Of a stretch of 64,000 nucleotides of DNA, positions 11,243 through 22,100 are shown in pieces. This stretch comes from Romanomermis culicivorax (taxonomy: Eukaryota; Nematoda; Enoplea; Mermithida; Mermithidae): assembly GCA_963922205.1 (NCBI GenBank), contig CAWUHX010000239.1:186001-250000 (forward strand), in the 5' to 3' direction. The notes below the pieces were generated by a model. That model had not been told where the DNA came from. It did not search any database and worked only from the letters and a program-made list of their open reading frames with translations. The position numbers and the translations under genes are program-made. How positions within the stretch are numbered: position 1 is the stretch's first letter; each line of letters opens with the position of its first letter.

Positions 11243-11530
11243 TGATCTGGGAAGCAAACGATCAATTTATAAAACAATCAATCAATCTAGAAGTCAAACA
11301 ACTAACCAACTAGTCAGTGAGGCAACCAAACAAGCTTAGGAAACGGTCAATCAGGGAGCCAACCAAAAAAAATTTGTGTAGAACCAAGCAATCCGAGAGT
11401 TGAACTGTCGAACTTGGCAGTCAATAAAGCCAACCAGGGAGTGTCAGCCAACCAACCAATCCGGGAAGAACCAATCGATTCGTGAAAAAACAACAAACCA
11501 ATCATGGAGTCAGAACCACCCTCAAACAAA
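11243..11530. repeat. CAACCAAC-rich minisatellite, right block
   Basis: Continues the array of 8775-9755 (CAACCAAC, GATCTGGGAAG, AACCAATC units) after the two inserted elements. Confidence 0.75.
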
Positions 11531-11609
11531 TTTAAGAAACTAGTAAAGGTATAAAATTGGTCAAGATACTGATGAATAAGTAACTTGTAATTTATGGGTC
11601 ACTGTAGAT

Positions 11610-11862
11610 CATACATGCACATAGGGGGTAGGGGGTAAACCCCCATACCTGAGACCCTGGCCCCCCCTTGGCCAAAAAAATCGTCAAACACCCCTACATG
11701 AACTTTTTCAAGACATCTTTTTTCATGATTTTTGTGCATATTTTGTATGAAAAACAGGCTTGCAGAAATTTTTTTTGTTTTTTTGCTCACCCACCCACTA
11801 CCCCCCAGGAAAAAAGTCCATGGACCCTCCCCCTGGAAAATTTTTGCTGCGGTGCATGTCTG
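11610..11862 (+). mobile_element. hAT-like MITE, CATACATGCACATAG subfamily, copy 2
   Basis: Matches 7346-7598 end to end (CATACATGCAC to GTGCATGTCTG). The flanking octamers CTGTAGAT and CTATCGTA do not match, so the flanks may have been rearranged after insertion. Confidence 0.75.
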
Positions 11863-12570
11863 CTATCGTATTCATGGAGCCGCCTTAATACAAACCTCTG
11901 AGACCTTATGTAGCAAGCAAAAAAAGTCAGGCTGGACATGGTAAGAGTACTTAATACCTTTACCATATAAGATTTTACCCCTATCTAGATTTTCGACCTT
12001 CAGGGCATCTGGCATCATCAATCAGTGATTAATGCGGGGTTCTTGTTCTGGAGAATTAAAGCATAAAGAGCACAGTACAAATGTATTCAAGAGGAAAAAG
12101 AAATACAATGAGAATAAGAAAACGGAATGAAACCGAATCAAAAATATGTGAATGCTTGTTTTTTCATCAAAACAGTGTTTTTGGTGGCAAAAAGACATTT
12201 TGAAAGTTCAGAATTACAGAGGCGCATTTTTACGAAACCATCTGGCGCTTTGCCCAAATTATGATTCAAATTAGTGTTTTTGTATGGAACAAATATTCAT
12301 GACTGCATCCAAAATTTTGTTCAGATTTTTGTACAAAGCACAGACAGTTTCAGCATATACTGGTCTGAAAACACTTTTCCAGGCTCTAAAGCCAGTAAAA
12401 CACCAAGAAATTTTCCAGCATTTCACGCCGGATTGTATTTCATAGTTACTCAGATTGGTTCATTCAAGCAATCTTTGAAGATGCGTCTGCAGAGTGCAAA
12501 CAATGTAATTATATCAGTATTGGGTAAAGTTTCTTTTTTATCAATATTTGTAAACAAGTCATACATATGA
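11863..12570. repeat. Dispersed repeat R12, uninterrupted copy
   Basis: Homologous in reverse to 61865-63125, in segments. It holds the unoccupied site GTTTCAGCATATACTGGTC (12347-12365), which in the 62-kb copy is occupied by two MITEs. Confidence 0.75.
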
Positions 12571-12999
12571 TTTTGATTTTAAAAGAAGGAAAATTCATGT
12601 TAAACAGTTTAAGCAACATGAATTCAAAGTTGTCTAGCATTCTGCATGAGAAGCTTATAACTATAAGAAATTTATATTTTTCAATATTGTATCTTATACG
12701 TGCCTGCTATGAAAAGCATAAATTTAAGTGTGAGAAAATTTCTTCTGGAACATGAACAAAATTCCGTTCATAAAATGATTTGAACTTTTTATATGTTACA
12801 GAAGAATGTCAAAAAACGTTTCTGCACTGCGGGTTCCTTCCTGTTAGCTACCACTGTTTTTCCCCAAATGGGGAAAGGCGTCAAAATTCCCCCCCCCTAT
12901 TTTCCCACGCTTTATTTATGTGTTTTCGAGCTTTCTCAAACCTTCTGGTGTTTTTAGAGCCGTTATTTCAATAAAATTGTGGAAAAAATTGAGATTTTC

Positions 13000-13510
13000 G
13001 AGATGTTAATATTTCCGGTGTGAAGCACCAGAAAATTTTTTTTTGTACTGACATTCTGCGACACTGGAAAATCAATTTCCCGAACATTTATTTCAAGAAC
13101 TAAATTCAAATTTTGTATTTAAAAGTCGTAATTTCTAAAATTTTATCATTTAAAAAATTTTTAAACCATTAATCTATTCGTAAACTCTGATGAACTTGGC
13201 TGAAAGATATGAGTAAGAAAAGTAGAGATTTCCGAAAACTACTTCCATGAAGCTTTTGATTTGATTTTACATTAAGAAAGGAATAATTGCTTCAGAAAGT
13301 TTTGAGACTTGACGTATTGACCTTTCCCAAGAAATGTGTCAACGAAAAAATGTGAATCTTCATTAAATATCAATAAAAAATATTGAAGATTACCAATTCA
13401 AACTTGAGACAATACGTTTATGATGATGAAAACTATTATAGATTAAGTGATAAGTGAAGGTAGACATGCCAAAAGCCGCGCCTGAGCTAGGTAATACATA
13501 ATGATGATCA
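13000..13510 (-). repeat. Dispersed repeat R13, reverse copy
   Basis: Matches 58975-59450 in reverse. The hairpin appears as CGGTGTGAAGCACCAG near 13016-13032. 13505-13560 begins another element (CAGGGCCGTAGCCAG) whose right end I could not find. Confidence 0.7.
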
Positions 13511-13654
13511 GGGCCGTAGCCAGAAATTTTTTTAGGGGGGGGGGGGTGGACCAAGCAAAAAAAGTTTAAAATTTTCTTCCTCAAATGGGGAAAGAGCCCA
13601 AAATTTTTTCCCCTTTTCCGAATTTTTTCCCCTAAAAAAAACGATTTGGCGAAA

Positions 13655-13932
13655 AACAGTGCCTGTTACAACACAATAACAGTGACTATGTAGGAAAAAC
13701 CAAATTAAATGTGTAATTCAATGTTCAGTTTGAACGAATTTGTAGTTTTTTGACTAGACGTTTTAAAGTATTAAAAAAAGGAAAATAATTGATTTTAAAA
13801 CTTCAGAATCAGTGACTAAGACATTATAGAAGAATATAGTCAAACACATGACTCAAAAAATTCTTCACCAGTGCAGAAATCACAAAAAAAATTCTGCACG
13901 AAGCCGTGCACTGTGCAGAAAAGAAACACTGG
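13655..13932. repeat. Partial copy of the CTGCAC-ended hAT-like family (G)
   Basis: The right half matches 15405-15822, including CCAGTGCAGAAATC and CTGTGCAGAAAAG; the left terminus is missing. Confidence 0.6.
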
Positions 13933-14290
13933 CTCTGGGTATCATTCGCTATTCTCTAGCGCAGGCACAGACTTGAGCATGCTTTACTATCATTTTTGTT
14001 CATATTTTAATTGTTTTCGTTATGTAAAACACTATGTTATTTTGTCAGTAGTCTTCGATATTTTATTTGCACTTGAATTAAATGAAATTCATTATCTAGC
14101 ATTCGTGCCTGACAAATTTTCCGGTCCTCTGCGCTGGAAACAAAGTTATGCCGACATTAGAAATGTCCGTTGTCGAACTTGTAGGAAATTGGAATTATTG
14201 CGCTTTAGATTGTCGTTGATTTTGCTGTATTCAGCGCTACCTGACCTAAAATTCAAAATCTTTACTTCCGCCTTTAATTTACAGTAATTA
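13930..14290. repeat. Dispersed repeat R14, copy 1
   Basis: An open frame through this stretch is a chance reading: the same DNA recurs in reverse at about 61140-61520 (shared GCTGTATTCAGC and TGACCTAAAATTC blocks) with different frames open. Confidence 0.65.
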
Positions 14291-14429
14291 CTGACTAATG
14301 GAAGAATAGAATGCAAAACAAGCTCGAAAACGTGCATGTAAAAGATCATTGGGCATTTTGGAGTGAAAAAGCATTTATGAAAAATATTGAAACAACCTTT
14401 TTGAGAAATGACAACCAAGCTAAATAAAA

Positions 14430-15390
14430 TTGGCTTGGGTAGCTACGTACAAAATTCGCTTTGTCCAGGTATGGGTCCAAGTAGAAATTTTTGCTGGCTG
14501 AAGAATCCAAATTCTTGGTGGCTTGCCTAGTTTTTCAATTCTAGATTGCCCGACTGAAAATTCATAGAATTCATTGTAAAATTAATTTTTCCGTCTAGGG
14601 AATAAAAGTAGAAAAGATTCATTTTCCAGCGTTTTAGAATATCCAAATCCAAAAAAAAATTTTGGGCGCCGAACAAGTTACTTATACCATTGTTTTCATT
14701 TTCTCTCCAAAGCTCATAAAATTGAATTTCAAAAACCCAAAACCGACTTAAATCGAATTAAATTTAAAAAAAGCTATTTTTGATGGTTTTTCGATAAAGT
14801 TGAACGAATTTATTGATTTAGAGTGAAGAACCAAAAATTTTCCCCAGGTTGCGCATTGCAACCTGACCTGTGCAAAAACACCCTGTTTGTACATGCGTTT
14901 TCATTCGGGCTAACAAGGATTAAAAAATAGGCAAGCAACGGAAAACTTGAATTTTTAACAAGCAAGAGCTTTAGTCGTTGTTCAATGCTGAGTTGATGAT
15001 CTTTTAATCATTTTCTAATTGTAAATGCAAAAAAGTTTATGTTCACAAAAGTCAAAGTTTTTGAAGGACCGCTAAAGGACTCCGAAAATAATCGAGAAAA
15101 GTCTTAATTTCCGCCAAAAGACATCACAGAATCAAACATTTATAGAGTGAGAATATGTTAATCTTTAAAGGCTATTTATTGCTTATTTCCTCCTAAGCAT
15201 GAGCTAAAATGAAATAACCGCGCAGTAGAAATAATACGAAAAATTGTGAATCATTCGAAATAAGCGCCGCAAAATTTTCAGCCTTCTCTTCAAAATGCAT
15301 AGAAATGCTGCATCTCCGAACAGGAAACCCTATAACCTAATCAAAAGGGCCGTCAAGCTTTATGTTGCGCTGTGCAACTTAGTAGGAAAA
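14430..15390. other. AT-rich stretch, no gene seen
   Basis: No exon with matching splice sites, no recognisable protein and no complete repeat. The missing first exon of the receptor could lie here or further upstream, but I cannot identify it. Confidence 0.4.
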
Positions 15391-15404
15391 ATTTGGTTGC
15401 GCAG

Positions 15405-15822
15405 CAGTGTTTTTTTCTGCACCCGGCTTTCTGCACGGTGCAGAAAATCCAAAAAAAAATTTCTGCACTGCTTTTTTCTCCTGTTACAATAAAATAATAG
15501 TGAATACTGAATATAAGAAAAACATCAAATTAAATGTGTAATTCGTTGATATCAGAATTGCGTACACATCAAAATTTTATTCATTCTCATAATATGAATC
15601 TCAAAATAAATTCACAGAATAACGAATTTATAGTTTTTTGACTAGACATTTTAAAGTCTTAAAATAAAAAATAATTGACTTTAAGAGTTCAGAATCAATG
15701 ACTGACACATAACAGAAGAATAAGTGTGGTGACTCAAAAAATTCTGCACCAGTGCAGAAATCGCCAAAAAAAGTTCTGCACCGAGCCTAAAAAGTCTGCA
15801 CTGTGCAGAAAAAAAAACAGTG
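15405..15822. mobile_element. hAT-like MITE, family G (CAGTG...CTGCAC ends)
   Basis: Ends CAGTGTTTTTTTCTGCAC and GTGCAGAAAAAAAAACAGTG. The exact 8-bp duplication TTGCGCAG lies at 15397-15404 and 15823-15830. It ends 85 bp before the first identified receptor exon. Relatives: 13655-13932 and 22263-22984. Confidence 0.87.
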
Positions 15823-15907
15823 TTGCGCAGCCCGAAATGTGGTTGCCATGTGCAAAAAAGACCAGCCTGTGTATTACGCACATTCTCCAATCTCCATCCG
15901 TTTTCAG

Positions 15908-16102
15908 AAATGCAATGCGAATTTCACATCGCCGCCAATTTGCCCCCGGAGCTCGACGTTCACTCGTATTTTACTTTAATGTCTACGCCTCTGTTTCTCG
16001 ATAGCACGAATTCTACTATATCATGCCCAGAAAATTATAATCAATGCATGGTTCTATGGCAGTTCGATGATTTAAACAACGATACGAACGTTCTGTTGAA
16101 GA
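15908..16102 (+). CDS. BMPR2: BMPR2-like exon: first half of ectodomain
   Basis: The acceptor TTTTCAG ends at 15907 and the donor GTAATT begins at 16103. The exon carries [16 protein letters not shown] and ends NVLLK plus one base. The pattern C...C..LW...LLK matches the type II receptor ectodomain before its GCW motif. Entry and exit phase are both 1. The possible ATG at 15910 is internal, since the fold needs an upstream signal peptide. Confidence 0.8.
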
Positions 16103-19100
16103 GTAATTGTACTTTTGAATTTTCTTCCCGCATATAATTCCAAGATTTCGTTATCAGATAAGACAAGACATGAATTACTGTAATATACGTTGTCTGTAAA
16201 GTCTAAAGTTTGTCTGTAAAGCCCGGTTCATACTTCTGCTGGGCGAGAAAATTTACCCCCAGCATGCTCGGCAAGATCTCCGAGCATGCTCGGAGTTCGT
16301 TCATACTTCGCGTGTACATTTTTCCTTAAAATGCATGCTTATAAATTTCTTTCCATTTATGAACCATAAAATCAATGGCTTGAATATTTAGCTCTTTTTG
16401 AATTTCTTTGAAGGTACGTTGTTTTTTCCTAACGTCCCTATAATAAGGTGATTGAATGTTCCACAAAAATAAGTTCAAATTTTTCATCATCCGATAATTT
16501 TTTCGAATAGACATGGCAAAAACGTTCCAACAGCAAAATTCTACCAATCGGTAAGAGCACGCAGCTTATTTTGAACGGTCTAGTCCCAACTGAGCGATTC
16601 CCGAGTGAGCGAATTCCCAAACGAGCGAATTCCCTATTTGGCGATTCCAAACGAGCGGTAGAGAATGTAGTAATACTTTCTTCGCATTTTCCTTCTTTGC
16701 CGTATATTTTTCTTTGTATATATTTATTTTTTTCTTTCGTTCTGTGTGTTGCTTATGTTTTCGTTTATGTATGTTTTTGCATTTTTATCTTTTGCCTTTG
16801 CTTTCTTTCATTTTCTTTATTCTTGTCATCTACTTTTTTCTTTTTTGCTAAGCATCATCTGCCAAATAATTCTTATCACTTATCAAAATCAAAATCAGCA
16901 CGCTCTATTTCCTACTTAATTTTATCCTTTGTGATTTTTTCTTCATTCTTAACTAATTTTCATCTTAGTTTTTTACTTTTACTTTTTTATCTTTCTCTCT
17001 TTTTATTCTCCTGATTCTTTCGTCTTTTTGTTCTTTTTTCATATTTTTCATTTCTTCCTTGTTGCGTTTTCTATATTGCTTTTACTTTCTTGTCATTTTT
17101 TCATGGTTTATTCTTTTTCTAATGCTTTTCCACCTATTTTCACTTGTTCTTGATGTCTTCATTTTTGTTTACGTCTCCTTTCTCTTGATGTTTTGTTTCT
17201 TCTAGAATTTTTTTGTTTACATTTTTTATGAAGATTTCCACACTTACAACGATGAAAGAGTCAAGCATGCTCAAGTGTACAAGAATCATATGTACGGAAG
17301 ACTACAGTTATTTAAAATGACAACTTGTGATGTATTGTATCATGAGCAGAAAAAGAAAAAATTAGATGACAAGCAGGAAGAAAATGAAAGAAAGCACAGA
17401 CAAAAGATGAAAACGTAAAAACATACATAAACGAAAACATGAGCAATACACACAGAAAACGAAAGAAAAAAGAAATACGTAGTACAAAGAAAAATATAAG
17501 GTAAAGAAGGCATTCGCGGTCGCTCGTTTGAAATCGCCCAATGGGGAATTCGATCAACTGGGAATCGCTCATATGAGAGTATCCCATTTTAAACTAATAT
17601 AAAATGAGTCACGTTTTACACAGTTTTGCATTGCCTATACTTCTAACATGTATTGCTCGCCGGGTAAGCTCGGCAAAGTAGAAAATTTTTCTACCACCCC
17701 GAGCACGCTGGGTGAGTAAACTTTTTGTGCTCGGGGTTCTGCTCGCCGAGCAACGCGCAGAAGTATGAACCGAGCTTAAAAGTGGACATTTCATTTCAGG
17801 TTGCTGGACGGGGTATGGTGGCTGCAACAATCACTCTCAATGCATCGCAACGGAAAATTTGAGCATGCTGAGTAACAACAGTCGTTTCTGTTGTTGTACA
17901 GAAACGTTGTGCAACGGAAACTTTTCCTTTCTACCGCAGGATGCGATAGCTTCCACAACAGGTAGCACAATAAATAGCTTTTATTCTTTCATCTTTCATT
18001 TAGTTTTTCAGTTTCTATTTGTTTTGCCAACATGCAGAAGTTTCGCTTTATTTGAGGTTGTTTCAACTTTTTTCGAATATATCTACGTTTTTATCCAAAA
18101 ATTTGTTGCGCTATTCACTGCATTTTTGTTCTTCAGAAATGCCCCCTGTCAAGATTCTCTTGACTTCGCCGTGGTTTTTGGTAACTGCATCCGTGTTATT
18201 ATCAATATCGATCGTAATAATCATTATATTGGTTACTTTCTGGAACAAGCCTGAATTTTCTCACAACGTTAAAGGTCTGTCGGCCGATAAACTCCACCTT
18301 CTTGAAGAAATTTACCGCGGTCGTTATACGGGTGTCTACAAAGCCTTAAAGGAAAACGACCAATCGATTTTGGCAGTAAAATTTTACGCCTACGATCGAT
18401 GGCGATTTTTTCGTCAGGAACTGGAAATTTACAAAATTTTAGCCGAAAACCCCCAAGAAGGCATATTAAAGTTTGCGGGATTTTACGAAAATAATGAAAT
18501 GATGTTAGCTAGTGATTTCATCAAGTCTGTAGACGAAGATAATCCTCTTTTGGATACGCGATTTATGTTGATTACGCAGTATATGAAAGCAGGGAATTTG
18601 AGAGAATTCTTAAAAGCCTATACATTCGAGTGGGCGGTTATGTGCTCTTTGGCTCTGTCGTTGGTCAAAGGTGTGGCTTACTTGCATAGAGAAGTTCGTA
18701 ATAATGGTAAATTTTATTATTAAATATATTTTTAAAAAAATTTTAACTATCAGTAGATTCAAAGTTTGATGTAACGGTTTGAACTTCAACGAACTCATAT
18801 TTCAAATTTTTTCTCTGGTTGGTAGAGTCGCAATTGTTTCAGTTTTTTGACTATTGATTATGATTCTAGAATTTTGAACATTTAGTTGGTTTATATACTG
18901 CGTCCGGCTGCGGCAGCGATTTATATACTTTGTGCGGCATCAGTCAATAAAAATAGATGAAAATCATTGGTTAACTATGTACCATACATGTAATTGGGGG
19001 GAAGTGTTATGGAACCCCCCCCCCCAGAAATCGTCGACCATATGGCTAGCCATTAGGCGACCGCCCCCCCCCCCCAGGATTTTCCAATCCTATGGCTAGC

Positions 19101-22100
19101 CATATGGTAGCCCTAGGGACCCCCATACTTTTGGTGGGAAAAATACTGAAAAATGTCAATTTTTTATGTAAAATGTCAATGTTTGAACAAAAAATGGTCG
19201 AAAACGTCAATTTTTTCGGCGCTTCGCGCCATAGATACATTTTTTATTATTTTTTAGACAAAAATTACTATTTTTTGAACCATTTTTCAGACTTTTTTCG
19301 TGAAAAAATCAAATTTTTTTTCCTTCAGAGACCGCTACCCCCAAAAACCCTAGCTACTCAAAAACCAAATTAAAGCATGGAATTAAATCTCAGACGTCTC
19401 TGGACAATTGTTTCATGCAGAAAGTAATTAGTCCCCCTATGAACAGCTATTGAGTGGTGCTGGTCAAATTTATGATCCTACCAAAAATCGTTTGAAGAGT
19501 GGTACTGTTGAAAAATTACTGTTTCTCAAGTATAATTTTGCTACCATTGCAGTGATTTTGTGTACAAGCCTCTTTGTACCTGTAAAACGATCGGCCAAAA
19601 AGTCTTTGTACGAAGAAATTTTTTGTTGTACACTGAAAAAAACCATGATCTTTTATGTATTTTCGCGCATAGTTTCTTCCTAATAGCACTCGAGTTCCCG
19701 TCCCTCATAATCATGTTAGAAATTAAGAAAATATACTCATAACTTTCATAAATCTGAAAAACTTCAATTTAAACCTGAAATTTCTGAAAATTAGTTCCAT
19801 GATGCTTCTCAATTCAAACTCGGCTTCATGTTTAAAATTTAAGTTGCAAAAAAGTTGGAGTAGATTTTGACGTTCTGAAATGGACCAAAATTCGCCTTTT
19901 CCGTACAAGAGGGCCGCCAAAATTTTTTCCTTTACTGGAAATTTTTTATCCAGGAAGCACTATTTGTTGAAAAATAGTATTGCAAAGAATTATTTAATCC
20001 GGCGCGAAGCGCCAGAAAATTTCTGGTTTTTCTAATACTGCAAAATTTTATGTGAATAATAATGAATAAAGATCCGATTATGACCGGATCTTAATCATTG
20101 ACAACAGCGGATCCGGATCTTAAAAAATTTGGTTCGGCGGATCCGGATCGGATCCGGATCCAAAAAAATCTGGTTTAGCGGATTTGGATCCTAAAATTTA
20201 GACGGATATCCGCGGATCCGAATACCCGGCCCATCCCTACTCATTAGCTGGTTGACCATTGCCCAGGCCTGGTCTCCGGAGTCTTTTACGCAGATATCCA
20301 CAAAATTTTGACACTGAAACGAAGTATTAAAGAAAAGTGATTCTCTTTCGGAAGTTAACTTTCCAATGAATCTACTTTTTGCCATAAGGTTTGGTTTCAT
20401 GAAAATCCGTATTCTTTAGTTAAACTTCGTGGAAATTATCAGAAAAAAAAGTTTAAATCTATTCCGTCGTTCGAAGTTGCAAAAAAATCTATAACTTAAA
20501 CCTGAAGCTTAAAATCAAACATTTAGAACTAGTAAGTACTACGGCACCTACGAATGTAATCAAAAATCTATAAGCTACGTCACTATCATTAACTCGGCCG
20601 CAGACGCTGGAAATGTTTTATGTTTTGAGCTGAAATTTTCGGAAGGCCACGTTCAAATCATTTTCAAATGTTCAAATCATCTTCTTGCGACCAGAATTTT
20701 TTAAGAAAAAATATTGATTCCGGTTCAGAATTCTGACTGTTTAATGTAGCATTCAGTTAACTGTTTTGCCTCTAATAGTTAGGATCGGCGCCTCCAGAAA
20801 TAGTTTTATCGGAACGGCAGTTATCGAAGATCCCATCAACTGACCAAGTGGACAGCATTTATCCACTCCCCAGTGGGCTGGAAATCAACATAAGTATCAC
20901 ATTCTCGGTTGAAAATGACACTCGTAGAGTCAAAATTTTTCAAAGTGTCACTTTTTCGGCGCTTCGCGTTAAAATAATTCTAGTGGGACCAGTGGCGGAT
21001 CTAGAAATTTTTTCCAGGGGGCGGTACTCAAAATTAAGTATTTTTCCAATAAAAATTCAAAAAAAAATTTCACATTTGCCTATAGGTATACAGAAAATTT
21101 TCGAAAGCAGCTACTCTCGATAAAACCGGTCTCTATTTTAGTTGAAACCAGGTATATGTTCCGATTTCAGGTAAGATTGTGAAGCCTACCATCGTCCATC
21201 GCGATTTAACAAGTGCCAATATACTTCTGTCGGATCAAAATACGTGCGTTTTATGTGATTTCCATTGCGCCATGATTGCCGATGATCAAAATTTCAAATA
21301 CGAAGACGATGAAATCGCTAAACCGATCAATGTTTTAGAAGTAAAATTCCCGTTGTAGAATTAGACCAACGTATTTTCGCAACAAGTTAGAAGAGTTTTT
21401 GATATGACATGTTGTTTGATGTTATGTAAACCAATTTGTACCCAATCATCACTAAAATTCGATGCTGTATAGAGTCTAGCCGCCAGATTAACTTTTGCTT
21501 GGTTTGCCTATAACTTGAACATTTAAACTACTTTTTCAATGCCTGATTAATACATTTCTGAAATTTTGCTTGAATTTACCAAAAATGGTTGTTCTGACTG
21601 ATTTTTTGGTTTTTTTTTCAGGTTATGAGAGCATGAATACACTGCCTGGTCAAGTTCTGTCAAAATTTTAGCGACGATTCGTCTTATTCATGCATAATTT
21701 TTCTCTAAATTTTTACAAATTCTTGAAAAAATTTACGTCGTTAGTATTTTTGATGATGGTAAACTTTTTTAGGCTGGCACTTTACCTTACATGGCGCCTG
21801 AAATTCTATCCGGTACCTTGAATTATCGTCATCCCGGAAGTGCCTTGAAACAAGCGGACGTTTACAGTTTGGGACTTATTTTGTGGGAGATCGTGTCTAG
21901 ATGCACTTTTCCAGGTATGAATTATGTGGTTTTAATAGTAACGACTCTATCGGCTCAATCAGGCTTGTTTAACTCATTTTTTGATGTCCTATATTGTTAT
22001 TGTTCATGAACTAATCTTTCTATCTGAGTGAACCGAGCTACGTTTCCCTCTTATTGCAGATTATGATGTACTAGAATATTCGCAACCATACCTGGACGGT

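Noticed and set aside
13871-14287. 138-residue open frame on the + strand
   Set aside because: The same DNA recurs in reverse at about 61140-61520 with different frames open, and the start lies in a MITE.
15820-15907. Upstream extension of the first receptor exon
   Set aside because: The frame is open but the protein part is not receptor-like, and a strong acceptor TTTTCAG ends at 15907.
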